DNA of 64,000 bases from Flectobacillus major DSM 103. Its GTDB lineage: Bacteria; Bacteroidota; Bacteroidia; Cytophagales; Spirosomataceae. How positions within the stretch are numbered: position 1 is the stretch's first letter; each line of letters begins with the position of its first letter. The position numbers and the translations under genes were made by a program. A model generated the notes under the pieces. That model had not been told where the DNA came from, made no database searches, and was given only the letters and a program-made list of their open reading frames with translations. Location: positions 1,099,001 to 1,163,000 of the forward strand of contig NZ_KE386491.1 of the NCBI RefSeq assembly GCF_000427405.1. Direction: 5' to 3'. This document shows, piece after piece, positions 53,316-62,942 of the stretch.

Positions 53316-54368
53316 GTGACAAATCAATTGTTAACATATATTTTATGGCCTTTTTCGCTAATATATGGCCTTGTTACCGATATTCGTAATTTTTTTTATG
53401 ATAATGGTTATCAGAAAAGTCGAAAATTTGCTTTGCCTATTATTAATGTAGGAAATCTGACTGTTGGAGGTACTGGCAAAAGCCCTCATGTAGAATACCT
53501 GATTCGGCTGCTGTCCGACACCTTGGAGGTAACCACCCTGAGCCGAGGCTATGGGCGTAAAACCAAGGGCTTTATCAGAGCCAACGAGCAAGTAAATGCC
53601 TCTGTAATTGGCGATGAACCTATGCAGTTTTATGCCAAATTCAAAAACAAAATTCAAGTAACTGTGGGCGAAAAAAGGGTAGAAGCTGTTGAACAAATTT
53701 TGCAAGGGCCCAAGCCCGATGTGATTATCTTGGACGATGCCTATCAGCACCGAGCTATTCAGGCTTCAATAAACATTGTACTGATGGATTACCATCGGCC
53801 CATATATCAAGATTACCCTTTTCCAGCGGGGCGTTTGCGTGAGCGACGAGTAGGACTAAAACGAGCCGATATTATTGTCGTTGCTAAATGCCCAGAAGGG
53901 TTGTCGCAGGCCAACCAAAATATGATTGTAGAACAACTCAAACCTTATAAACTTGCTCAGACACCTGTGTTTTTTACTGCTATAGCCTACAGCAAGCCCA
54001 TTCTGTGTGTGGGTGGTGTAGATGGCAATATCCCCAACGATTTGCTATTGGTATCGGGAATTGCCAAACCTGAGCTTTTTGAACAATATGCCCAAACGTA
54101 TTTTCAGGTACACGAGCATATCGCTTTTGGCGACCACCATGCTTACACTTCGCAAGATATAGACGTTTTGTTGGCCAAATGTGATAAAATAAAGGCCAAT
54201 ACCAAAGGCATTCTAATGACTGAAAAAGATATGGTAAAAATAAAACCGCTACTAATGGGATTGGGTGAAAAACAGGCTCTTTTTTATTATTTGCCAATAG
54301 AGATTTTTTTCCTGAATCATCAGGCCGAAACCTTTAACCAGATCATCTTGAAGCATTGTAAGCCCTGA
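53316..54368 (+). CDS. lpxK: Tetraacyldisaccharide 4'-kinase
   Basis: Phosphorylates the 4' position of the lipid A precursor at the inner membrane. The P-loop is VGNLTVGGTGKSPHVEYL near residues 46-60, followed by LSRGYGRKTKGF, GDEPMQF and the conserved ILDDAYQHRAI. A hydrophobic N-terminus anchors it to the membrane. Start is GTG at 53316. Length 350 is typical. It shows the organism makes lipid A. A porin gene follows 82 bp later. Confidence 0.96.
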   Translation: MTNQLLTYILWPFSLIYGLVTDIRNFFYDNGYQKSRKFALPIINVGNLTVGGTGKSPHVEYLIRLLSDTLEVTTLSRGYGRKTKGFIRANEQVNASVIGDEPMQFYAKFKNKIQVTVGEKRVEAVEQILQGPKPDVIILDDAYQHRAIQASINIVLMDYHRPIYQDYPFPAGRLRERRVGLKRADIIVVAKCPEGLSQANQNMIVEQLKPYKLAQTPVFFTAIAYSKPILCVGGVDGNIPNDLLLVSGIAKPELFEQYAQTYFQVHEHIAFGDHHAYTSQDIDVLLAKCDKIKANTKGILMTEKDMVKIKPLLMGLGEKQALFYYLPIEIFFLNHQAETFNQIILKHCKP

Positions 54369-54438
54369 TTTGAGCTTAAATTTGAAAAGAACCTTATCTT
54401 TTCTCACAACTATTTTATAGATACTTCATTTAATGGCT

Positions 54439-54446
54439 TAATTTTG
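54439..54446 (+). promoter_or_regulatory. -7-like box immediately before the porin start codon
   Basis: TAATTTTG at 54439-54446 matches TAnnTTTG and ends 4 bp before the GTG at 54451. A weak TTTA (54414-54417) lies at about the -33 position. If used, the transcript would begin within one or two bases of the start codon. Confidence 0.4.
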
Positions 54447-54450
54447 CATT

Positions 54451-56400
54451 GTGAAAATTAAACAATATATACTTCTCGTTTTGGGACTCTTGTTGGCAGG
54501 TGGTCTTTTTGCTCAGAGTTCAACAAGTGGATTTCCAACTTCAGGCACTGGAACCAATAGTGGGTTTCCACAGGCTACTCAACCCAAAAATACCAATAAA
54601 AAAGGTGGCTTGGACGATTCTACCAAGGTGATTTATGGGCCTACTTCTACTAAATATTTTTTGGAAGAAGACCTTTTCAACAATCGCAAGAAACTATATA
54701 CTATCGATACCTCTTTGGCAGGTTTCCATAATTACAATTACCTTCAACGTTATGGCAATGTATTTCAGGATTTGGGTAACTTGGCTACGGCGGTGCGCCC
54801 GCTTTATTACCAAACACCCGAGCAGTCGGGTACAATGCTGGGCTACAGTGCCTATGAGTTGTATGCCATAAAACCCAAAGACGTTCGCTATTATAATACC
54901 AAATCGCCTTTCTCGAATATTTATTATGTTACTGGTGGAGGCGGACAAGATATACTAGAGTTTGATTTTAATCGAAATGTAGATTCGCTCTGGAATGTAG
55001 GCTTGTCGTTGCACCGTATGACTTCCACAAGGCAGTTGGTAGCTAGCACTACCAGTACCTCTACCGAAAATGCTATTGGGCATTGGGAATTTATGTTGCA
55101 TACCAATTATCAGACCAAAAACAAAAAATACAGTTTGTTGGCATATATCAATCGTTTTGACCATAATATCAAAGACGATGGCGGTGTGCTTACCCGAGGT
55201 GTAAGTTATGATTCGCTACTGAGGTACTCCGACAACAGTGCTATTTTGGCAAATGCTGCAAGCCGTGACGAATGGAATAATATTCACTTGTATCATGAGT
55301 ATGTAGGGTATAAAGCATTTCAGATTTTTCAGGTTTTAGATTACCAAAGCCGAAAAACACAGTTTTCGGATAAAGCCTATTCGTCGAGTTTGGATTTAGG
55401 GTTTTATAAAAAAAGCTATTTAGCTACTCCTACTACCACCGACTCGTTGTACAATGGTAATACCTACCAGATTTTTGAGCATAAATCGGGAATAAAGGGT
55501 TTTTATCGTGGATTCAATTACCGTTTGCATTTGCGTCAACGATTCTTTAGTTATGAAAACCTGTTGAATCAATACAAAATTTCACGCAATGAAAACTTTT
55601 TGGGAATTTGGCTCAATCAGTATTTTAAAGATAGCACACGAGCTTTTGGTGAGTTAGAATACCTAGTGGCGGGAGGCTACAAGTTCAACTTTGAGTTTCA
55701 AGGAAAATGGCTTCGTGTAGGACTATTTAGTGTCAATTCGTCGCCTACATTGGTACAGCAGTATGTTTACAACAACTCTTTTCAGTGGAATAACTCAGGT
55801 AGTACAGCCCTAAGCAATGTACAATCCGAGAATATTTATGCAACGGCCGATTCAAAGTTGGGAAATTTGGTACTAAGCCCAAGTTTGAATATCCAGCGAA
55901 TAGCCAATTATGTATATTTTGATACCGCCGCCGTAGTAAAGCAAGCTAGCGAGAATATCTTGATTTATAAAGCAGGACTAGGAATATCGTTTCATAAAGG
56001 TAAGTTTTCGACTGTCAATCAAATCTACCTAACTACTACTTCAGGGCCTGATTTGATTAGAATGCCCAAGATATTTATCAATTCTCGCTTGGCATTCGAC
56101 CTTCTGTATGCCAAAGTATTGTTTATTCAGACAGGGGTTGAGTTACATTACAAATCAAGCTATTATGGCGATGCCTTTATGCCAGCCATTCAGCAGTTTC
56201 ATTTACAAGACTCCCAACAATTGCCAGGCTATATGCAAGCCGATATTTTTGCCGATATGCGTATCAATCGTGTAAGGGTATTTTTTAAGTTGTCGCACGC
56301 CAACCACGGTTTTACGGGCAACGGCTATTACGCCTCACCAGGTTTTGCGGGTATGGGGCGTACCTTTGGGTTTGGGGTACGATGGCTTTTGTTTGACTAA
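54451..56400 (+). CDS. Putative outer-membrane porin
   Basis: An outer-membrane beta-barrel protein of the putative-porin family found in Bacteroidota. A signal peptide covers residues 1-22 (MKIKQYILLVLGLLLAGGLFAQ). Aromatic-rich alternating strands recur throughout, and the last residues FGFGVRWLLFD end in an aromatic pattern typical of barrels. The start is GTG at 54451, required because a stop lies upstream in frame and the signal begins here. A -7-like box lies just upstream. The substrate is unknown. It follows lpxK. Confidence 0.85.
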   Translation: MKIKQYILLVLGLLLAGGLFAQSSTSGFPTSGTGTNSGFPQATQPKNTNKKGGLDDSTKVIYGPTSTKYFLEEDLFNNRKKLYTIDTSLAGFHNYNYLQRYGNVFQDLGNLATAVRPLYYQTPEQSGTMLGYSAYELYAIKPKDVRYYNTKSPFSNIYYVTGGGGQDILEFDFNRNVDSLWNVGLSLHRMTSTRQLVASTTSTSTENAIGHWEFMLHTNYQTKNKKYSLLAYINRFDHNIKDDGGVLTRGVSYDSLLRYSDNSAILANAASRDEWNNIHLYHEYVGYKAFQIFQVLDYQSRKTQFSDKAYSSSLDLGFYKKSYLATPTTTDSLYNGNTYQIFEHKSGIKGFYRGFNYRLHLRQRFFSYENLLNQYKISRNENFLGIWLNQYFKDSTRAFGELEYLVAGGYKFNFEFQGKWLRVGLFSVNSSPTLVQQYVYNNSFQWNNSGSTALSNVQSENIYATADSKLGNLVLSPSLNIQRIANYVYFDTAAVVKQASENILIYKAGLGISFHKGKFSTVNQIYLTTTSGPDLIRMPKIFINSRLAFDLLYAKVLFIQTGVELHYKSSYYGDAFMPAIQQFHLQDSQQLPGYMQADIFADMRINRVRVFFKLSHANHGFTGNGYYASPGFAGMGRTFGFGVRWLLFD

Positions 56401-56661
56401 GCTTGGATTGGAACTGATCGGATAGGTTTTATGAGCTAATAGAAAAATGCAAAAGCATATTTTGACTAATAAACGAGGAGATTAAAATTAGTTTGAAAAA
56501 TAGTAAAAATGATATTTTGATTCTCAATCTACTACTTTGATGAAGTAAGTAATCGTGCTAAATAAGCTTGATAGTATGAATAACTATTGGGTTTTTAGTC
56601 AAATAGTAGGTATTAAATCTTAGTAATTTTACTTGTTGTAACGTATTAAATTGTATTTTTT

Positions 56662-57243
56662 ATGTTAGGATTAAAATTACCCACCGATCCACGATGGGTG
56701 AATATTGCCGAAAAAAATATTGCAGAAATACTTATCGACCATGCTTATTGCGAACAAAAGGCCGCTTCGTCTTGTATTTCGCTAATTATCCAATATCCCG
56801 AAAAAGAAAAACTTCGGGATGTGCTGATGCCTGTGGTATCGGAGGAATGGGCTCATTTTAGAATGGTTATCAGGGAACTAGACAAAAGAGGGCTAGCTTT
56901 GGGCAAACCCCGAAAAGATGAATATGTGATTCAGTTGTATGAAAAAACCAGAAAAGGGGGGTCGGTTGAGCAGCAGTTGGGCGAACGCCTTTTTATGAAT
57001 GCCCTTATTGAGGCACGCAGTTGCGAACGCTTCAGACTTCTTTCACAAGAAATATCGGACGAGTCGTTGCGTAGTTTTTATCATGAACTGATGATTTCGG
57101 AGGCTGGCCATTATGTTAATTTTATTGACCTCGCCAAAGAATATCTCCCTGCCGAATATGTAAAACAACGCTGGAACGAGTGGCTCGAAATTGAAGCCCA
57201 AATTATTCAAGGGTTAGCAATTCGGGGCGATAGAGTGCATTAG
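56662..57243 (+). CDS. miaE: tRNA 2-methylthio-N6-isopentenyladenosine hydroxylase
   Basis: A diiron ferritin-like enzyme that hydroxylates the isopentenyl group of modified adenosine 37 in tRNA. Metal ligands are seen in DHAYCEQKAASS, SEEWAHFRMV, EARSCERFRLLS and SEAGHYVNF, the repeated E/ExxH pattern. Length 193 is close to that of known MiaE. It would need MiaA and MiaB elsewhere in the genome. Single gene between porin and the AddB-like gene. Confidence 0.93.
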   Translation: MLGLKLPTDPRWVNIAEKNIAEILIDHAYCEQKAASSCISLIIQYPEKEKLRDVLMPVVSEEWAHFRMVIRELDKRGLALGKPRKDEYVIQLYEKTRKGGSVEQQLGERLFMNALIEARSCERFRLLSQEISDESLRSFYHELMISEAGHYVNFIDLAKEYLPAEYVKQRWNEWLEIEAQIIQGLAIRGDRVH

Positions 57244-57470
57244 TATTTGGGCCTTATTGCTAGCCGTTGAGTTGTTGTAATACATAAGTAAGTCTAACTG
57301 CTAGCACTGTTTAATCTTATTTTATAAAATAGGTTTCAAATATCTGCTTGGCTAGCCAACAAATTTGCGTATTACACAAACAGCTTCAAGTATAACCTAA
57401 AAATATCAATGGCTCAGCAAAAAACTGTATACTAAACATTCCCCTAATCACTCATTTACTACTCCTCAAC

Positions 57471-60400
57471 ATGGAAACCTTTCTTGAAAAAGCTGCTGAA
57501 CATATTTTTAGAAAACATACTACACAACAACTCAGTGGTATTTGTATTGTTATACCTTCACGTCGTGGGGTTTTGTATTTCAAACAGGCTTTGGCCAATC
57601 AGGCAAATGCCCCTTTTTTAGCACCCGATGTATTGGCTATCGACGACTTTGTGATGTTTACGACAGGTCTTAAACAAATAGACCCTGTGTCGTTGTTGTT
57701 CGAGCTATACGATGTTTTTAAAGAAATCGACCCTCAGGTTGTTTTTGAGCGGTTTATGACTTGGGCACCAACCTTGCTCAATGATTTTGATAAAATAGAC
57801 CAATATTTAGTAGACCCCAAAAAGCTATTTGGCTTTATGACCGAAGCCAAGGCTTTGGAACGCTGGAAAATGCAATTGGGCGAGTCGCAACGCGATAAAC
57901 TCAAGTCTACCGACCGAACAGATAAGTATTTTAAGCTATTTGAAAATATTTATGAGGTTTATCAAAAACTTCAAATTCGCTTACGAGAAAAAGGGTTGGT
58001 TTATCGAGGAATGGCCTATCGTGAGCTTGCCGAGCATATTCCAGCTTATATGCTTGATAATCCGCTTCACAAAAAATATTATTTTGTAGGTTTCAATGCC
58101 CTGAGTAATGCCGAGGAAAAAATTATCAGAACCTTGCTGAAACGCAAAGATGGCGATGATTTTTTTGCCGAAACACTCTGGGATTCCGATACGTATTATT
58201 TGCTAAATAAAGACCAAAAAGCAGGAAACTGGCTCAGAAGTTATAAGTCGGGCGATGGCCTGCCCGACAATCTCCCTTTGTTCAACAACGAATGGAATTG
58301 GTCGGAGGATGCTCTGCTTAAAGGACACAAAAATATCCAGATTATTGGTGTGGCCAACGCCAGTATGCAAGCCAAAATAGCGGGTGAGTTATATACCCAG
58401 TGGTCGCAAAAGGATAAAACTGCTCACCAAAAGCCAACGCCAACAGCAATTGTACTGGGCGATGAAAACCTACTTGTTCCAGTAATGAACTCCTTAGGTA
58501 GCGACATCACCAATCTGAACATTACGATGGGGCTTTCGCTAAAAAGCTCGATGCTTTTTACGCTAATCGATGCTATGTTCGAGATGCAACGCAATTTGGT
58601 GGAATTTAAAAATGCAGAAGGTGAAGCTATCAGAATTCCGAAGTTTTCGTACCGACAGGTGGTAAGGGTACTCAACCACCCGTTTATTAGAAGATACGAA
58701 ACCCTGAATTATCCCGAACAAGCCCCCCCCCAAGAGCAAGATATAACAGAGGAGGTCATCAATCCGATTCGTCAAACCTTGCGTGAAATCACTTCGCTGA
58801 ATAAGGTATTTTTGAGCTCGAAGGAATTGCTAGAAATGGGAAAAGGAGATAAGCTTTTCAATATCATTTTCCGCTACTGGAATCAAAAACCCAAAGAGGC
58901 CGTCAAGCAGTTTTATGAACTGATAGATGTATTGCGAGAAGTGTATCGAGAACGCCAAGATGCTGTCGAAACAGAATATCTGTATCAGTTTTACCTGATA
59001 TTACAACGAATGGAAATGATTTTGGCCGAAAGAGGCGATTCGGTAACTATCAAAAGTTTTAAAACATTTCTTTTTGAATTAATTAAACAAACCAAAATCC
59101 CATTTGAATCTGAAACCGACCAAACATTACAGATCATGGGTATGCTCGAAACTCGTACCTTAGACTTTGAAAGGCTGATTATATTGTCGGTAAACGAGGG
59201 GATTTTGCCCCAAGGTAAACGCCAAAATACCTTGATTCCTTATGAGGCTTTGTCAGACCCTCAGTTTAATTTACCTACACATAATCATGCCGATGCCGTT
59301 ATGGCGTATCACTTTTTTAGGCTTTTGCAGCGAGCCAAAGAGGTGGTTTTGGTACATGTGTTGCCTTCCGATACTTATGGGGCAGGCGAGAAGAGCCGTT
59401 TTATTTTGCAGTTAGAACACGAGCTAAAACACCTGAATAAAAACCTCACTATTACCGAAAATAATATTCAGTTTGAGGTAAATATCCCAACCGAACAACA
59501 AGAAACAGGTTTGTCGATTACCAAAACCGACGATATTGTTACATTGCTCCAAAACGATATCGCCGAGCGAGGTATTTATCCTTCGCACCTCAATCAGTAT
59601 ATCGATTGCTCGATGAAGTACTATTTTAATCGAGTAGCAGGTATTGCTCAAGAAGAAGAGGTTGCCGAAAAACTGGCATCGGATAGCTTTGGCAACTGGA
59701 TTCACAAAACCTTAGAGAATATCGATAAAGAGTTTACTGAAAAAGGAGGAATTATTCAAAAACAAGAAATGGAAAGGGTGTATCAAAACTTGAATAGCTA
59801 TTTGAAAACAGCTTTTGAGCAAACTAACCCTGGCCTAAGAATGACCGAAGGTATGAACTATATTTTGTACCAAGTGGGGGAGACAATTGTAAGAAAATTC
59901 TTGAAATTTCAGTTAGAAAACGAGCCTTACCCTGTAGAACTTTTAGATGCCGAAAAAACCTTAAAAGTAGCTTTGTCTGTAGAGGTGGAAGGCAAGGCGA
60001 TTCCTTTGAAAATTGCAGGCCGAATCGACCGTATTGATAGAATTCATGGAAAAACAATACGGGTAATTGACTATAAAACTGGAATGGTAAAAGCTGAAGA
60101 GCTGACGATAAAATCAGAAGATTTGGACGAAAAATTACTTTTAGATAGTAAAAATGGGAAGCTTCGCCAGTTGTGGTTATACAAATATATGGTACTCAAA
60201 CGGATGCTTTCGGAAAGAGGATTGACTATTCGAGGAAAAAAACTATTGCCTCACGACAACAAAGTTGTTTCTGGAATATATTCGTTTAGAAATGTAGAAG
60301 AAGGCTTACTAGAACAAGATTTACACTTTGCTGAAGATGAGTCGCTAGAACAGTTTTTAGTGGCCTCCGAACACCAAATTGCCAGATTTGTCAAAATGTT

Positions 60401-60485
60401 GCTCGACCCCAATCAGCCTTTTGTTAGAACAGAAGACCGTGAGATTTGTAAGCTATGTGATTTTGTAAGAATTTGTGGGCGGTAA
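57471..60485 (+). CDS. AddB-like PD-(D/E)XK nuclease
   Basis: A large protein of the AddB/RexB type, part of the double-strand-break end-processing complex. The N-terminal half is a helicase-like scaffold that lacks a readable Walker A motif (CIVIPSRRGVLYFKQAL at the usual place). The C-terminal nuclease domain has LLDAEKTL, the IRVIDYKTG motif with the catalytic acid and lysine, and four cysteines, one in YIDCSMKYYF and three in REICKLCDFVRICG, the usual iron-sulphur clasp. No AddA helicase gene adjoins, so the partner must be elsewhere. Confidence 0.88.
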   Translation: METFLEKAAEHIFRKHTTQQLSGICIVIPSRRGVLYFKQALANQANAPFLAPDVLAIDDFVMFTTGLKQIDPVSLLFELYDVFKEIDPQVVFERFMTWAPTLLNDFDKIDQYLVDPKKLFGFMTEAKALERWKMQLGESQRDKLKSTDRTDKYFKLFENIYEVYQKLQIRLREKGLVYRGMAYRELAEHIPAYMLDNPLHKKYYFVGFNALSNAEEKIIRTLLKRKDGDDFFAETLWDSDTYYLLNKDQKAGNWLRSYKSGDGLPDNLPLFNNEWNWSEDALLKGHKNIQIIGVANASMQAKIAGELYTQWSQKDKTAHQKPTPTAIVLGDENLLVPVMNSLGSDITNLNITMGLSLKSSMLFTLIDAMFEMQRNLVEFKNAEGEAIRIPKFSYRQVVRVLNHPFIRRYETLNYPEQAPPQEQDITEEVINPIRQTLREITSLNKVFLSSKELLEMGKGDKLFNIIFRYWNQKPKEAVKQFYELIDVLREVYRERQDAVETEYLYQFYLILQRMEMILAERGDSVTIKSFKTFLFELIKQTKIPFESETDQTLQIMGMLETRTLDFERLIILSVNEGILPQGKRQNTLIPYEALSDPQFNLPTHNHADAVMAYHFFRLLQRAKEVVLVHVLPSDTYGAGEKSRFILQLEHELKHLNKNLTITENNIQFEVNIPTEQQETGLSITKTDDIVTLLQNDIAERGIYPSHLNQYIDCSMKYYFNRVAGIAQEEEVAEKLASDSFGNWIHKTLENIDKEFTEKGGIIQKQEMERVYQNLNSYLKTAFEQTNPGLRMTEGMNYILYQVGETIVRKFLKFQLENEPYPVELLDAEKTLKVALSVEVEGKAIPLKIAGRIDRIDRIHGKTIRVIDYKTGMVKAEELTIKSEDLDEKLLLDSKNGKLRQLWLYKYMVLKRMLSERGLTIRGKKLLPHDNKVVSGIYSFRNVEEGLLEQDLHFAEDESLEQFLVASEHQIARFVKMLLDPNQPFVRTEDREICKLCDFVRICGR

Positions 60486-60814
60486 GCAGATGTGCTTGCC
60501 GGTTGTTGCAACAAAACAATTCATTGTTTACCCTATAAACCCTGTGGAGGTCAAAACTTCGCAGGGTTTTTTATGAATATCCCAATCGCCAAAAAAATGC
60601 TATTGCCTGAAAATCAATTACTAAAATAAGGTATTGTTCTAAAATTCTGTCTATTTATCTTTTCTGTCTGACTAATAATCAGTAATTTAATACTGCTAAA
60701 AACAAGTCGAAATGGATATTTGTCATATCCATTTCATAGGCAATTTTTGATACTTTAACCGTTATACCTTTAGTCCGTTACAATTAATTCTACTTACTTT
60801 AACCCTTCAAAACC
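60486..60814. other. 329-bp gap after the AddB-like gene
   Basis: Holds a terminator at 60538-60572 and the promoter region of the D-threonine-aldolase-like gene. TACCTTTA at 60765-60772 is a weak -7-like word. Nothing else is recognisable. Confidence 0.45.
60538..60572 (+). terminator. Terminator after the AddB-like gene
   Basis: AACCCTG at 60538-60544 pairs with CAGGGTT, with extra pairing inside the loop, followed by a T-run. Confidence 0.75.
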
Positions 60815-61936
60815 ATGAATTCAAAGGCACAGCTAAACGGCTACCCGATTAATCAGGCAGAATACATAGATTCTCCTGCATTACTGATTTTTCCTGCACT
60901 GGTTCAGGCTAATATTGATGCTTTGAAAAGCCTATCAAAAAATACTGATAATTTACGGCCACATATCAAAACCAATAAATCGCCAGAAGCTGTAAAAATG
61001 ATGATAGATTCGGGGATTCAGAAATTCAAGTGTGCCACCATTGCCGAAGCCGAAATGCTTGCTACTGTTGGGGTAAAAGACATTCTACTAGCATACCAGC
61101 CTACTGGCCCCAAGCTGTTGAGGTATTTGGCCTTGCTCAAACAATATCCTGATATAAAATGGGCCTGCTTGGTCGATAGTATTCATACTGCTGAGTATAT
61201 CAATGCCGTTGCGGCTCAATACGACCAACAACTTTTGGTATACCTAGACATCAATGTAGGTATGAACCGAACGGGAATTTTGCCCAATAAGGCTTCGTTT
61301 GAACTGTTTTTGTATTGCTCAACGCTTTCGCACCTTCAACCCATAGGGCTACATGCTTATGATGGCCATATTCGACAAAAAGATTTGGTAGAAAGACGAG
61401 TAGCATGTGAAAAAGCCTTTGCCTTAGTATTTGCGTTGAAAAATAGCCTTGCAAACCTTGGGCTAGGTACTATTACTATTGTAGCGGGGGGTACGCCAAC
61501 TTTTCCGATTCATGCCCAGCGAGACGATGTTGAATGTAGCCCCGGTACGTTTATTTATTGGGACAAAGGGTATCAAATGTCATATCCCGAACAGTTGTTT
61601 ACACCTGCGGCTATTTTGCTTACTAGAGTTGTTTCGGTGATAGATGCCCACCATTTTTGTGTGGATTTAGGACATAAATCAGTGGCTTCCGAAAACGAAC
61701 TGACCTCTCGTGTATTTTTTCCAGCAATGCCCAAAATTACCTTTGTTTCACAAAGTGAAGAACACCTCGTTTTGCATTACAAAAATCATGGTATGGAAGT
61801 GGGCTGTATTATGTATGGTATTCCCTACCATATTTGTCCGACCGTTGCCCTATACGAGCGAGCCGCTATTATTGAAGATGGCCAATGGGTAGGAGAGTGG
61901 CATCATACGGCACGCGATAGGAAAATAACCTATTAG
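60815..61936 (+). CDS. D-threonine aldolase-like PLP enzyme
   Basis: A fold-type III PLP enzyme of the D-threonine aldolase/D-serine dehydratase family. The lysine expected to bind PLP is near residue 52 in RPHIKTNKSPEA. The middle has LVYLDINVGMNRTGI and IGLHAYDGH, and the C-terminus has the metal-binding pattern IPYHICPTVALYERA with His and Cys. Length 373 is standard. It may convert D-threonine or D-3-hydroxy amino acids to glycine and an aldehyde, or work on D-serine; this cannot be decided here. Confidence 0.9.
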   Translation: MNSKAQLNGYPINQAEYIDSPALLIFPALVQANIDALKSLSKNTDNLRPHIKTNKSPEAVKMMIDSGIQKFKCATIAEAEMLATVGVKDILLAYQPTGPKLLRYLALLKQYPDIKWACLVDSIHTAEYINAVAAQYDQQLLVYLDINVGMNRTGILPNKASFELFLYCSTLSHLQPIGLHAYDGHIRQKDLVERRVACEKAFALVFALKNSLANLGLGTITIVAGGTPTFPIHAQRDDVECSPGTFIYWDKGYQMSYPEQLFTPAAILLTRVVSVIDAHHFCVDLGHKSVASENELTSRVFFPAMPKITFVSQSEEHLVLHYKNHGMEVGCIMYGIPYHICPTVALYERAAIIEDGQWVGEWHHTARDRKITY

Positions 61937-62074
61937 TATTCTTTACCAGAATTTAGTCGAGAACAAATACTTATATGAGTTTTAGCTGTCGGATATTTGC
62001 TTTCAGAATGATGAGGTGTATTTCCTTAAAACCATCAGTCCAGTAGCTATCTCTAACAGATGTCCTAATACAAA

Positions 62075-62103
62075 GAAAGACCAGCCCTAAAGACTGGTCT
62101 TTC
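62075..62103. terminator. Hairpin between convergent genes
   Basis: GAAAGACCAG at 62075-62084 pairs perfectly with CTGGTCTTTC at 62094-62103 around a 9-nt loop, between the convergent aldolase-like and FKBP genes. Likely a shared terminator. Confidence 0.65.
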
Positions 62104-62159
62104 AATTATAAAAACAACTTACAATGAAACAGATACCCCTCTATGGGTAATTTCACGGT

Positions 62160-62597
62160 TTAGTTGGTTTTTAGCAATTCAACATCAAAAATCAGAGTAG
62201 CTCCCCCCGGAATATCAGCACCAGCACCACGCTCGCCATAAGCCAAGTTGTAAGGAATAAAAAATCTATACTTGCTACCTGTCGGCATCAACTGCACGCC
62301 TTCTGTCCAGCCCGGAATAACCTGATACAAACCAAAGCTAATAGGCTCGTTACGCAACACACTGCTATCAAACACCACACCGTCGATAGTAGTACCATGA
62401 TAGTGTGTCAAAACTTTCGCTCGTGGGCCACTTGGTTTTGGGCCATCGCCTTGTACCAATACCTCATATTGCAAGCCGCTAGCTGTTTCGGTAACTTCTG
62501 GTCTTTTTTTGTTTTCTTCTAAAAATGCCTTACCTCTAGCAATCTCGTTTTGCAAAATTTCACGTAGTTGCGACTGTTGTCTTTCAAAAATATTCAT
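62160..62597 (-). CDS. FKBP-type peptidyl-prolyl isomerase
   Basis: A prolyl isomerase of the FklB/FkpA type that speeds protein folding. The FKBP core shows VLTHYHGTTIDGVVFDSS, VIPGWTEGVQLMPTGSKYRFFIP and IPGGATLIFDVELL. A short helical N-terminal region of about 45 residues precedes it. I start the gene at 62597 (MNIFERQQSQLREIL); the open frame reaches 62759, but the added 54 residues are unlike a protein of this type. There is no signal peptide, so it probably stays in the cytoplasm. Confidence 0.9.
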   Translation of the reverse strand: MNIFERQQSQLREILQNEIARGKAFLEENKKRPEVTETASGLQYEVLVQGDGPKPSGPRAKVLTHYHGTTIDGVVFDSSVLRNEPISFGLYQVIPGWTEGVQLMPTGSKYRFFIPYNLAYGERGAGADIPGGATLIFDVELLKTN

Positions 62598-62942
62598 CTT
62601 AAATAAAATATGGATTTGTAAATGATGTTGTAAAGTTAAGCAATGCCTTACATTGGTTATATTAAAATAGGAACAATTTGCCTTTTGAATAGATTCCCGG
62701 TAAGTTGAAAACAAATTTTTAGACAAGAGGTTATCTGTAATATAAGGTATTAGTAGCAAATCAATAATGGTATGAATTTCGGAGGTCGGATATTTGATTT
62801 ATGAGTTCTATTTCAAGGGTATTCAGGCAGCAATCCTCAATAGTACTACGATGTTTGTATATTTCAAATAAAGTACAGGGATTATTGTTTGAAAACTAAT
62901 ACACTAATTCCTCTGTCATTTTGTCTAAACAAAAACCTTATT

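Noticed and set aside
62598-62759. A longer start for the FKBP isomerase.
   Set aside because: The added 54 residues show no signal peptide or domain and are poor in protein-like character.
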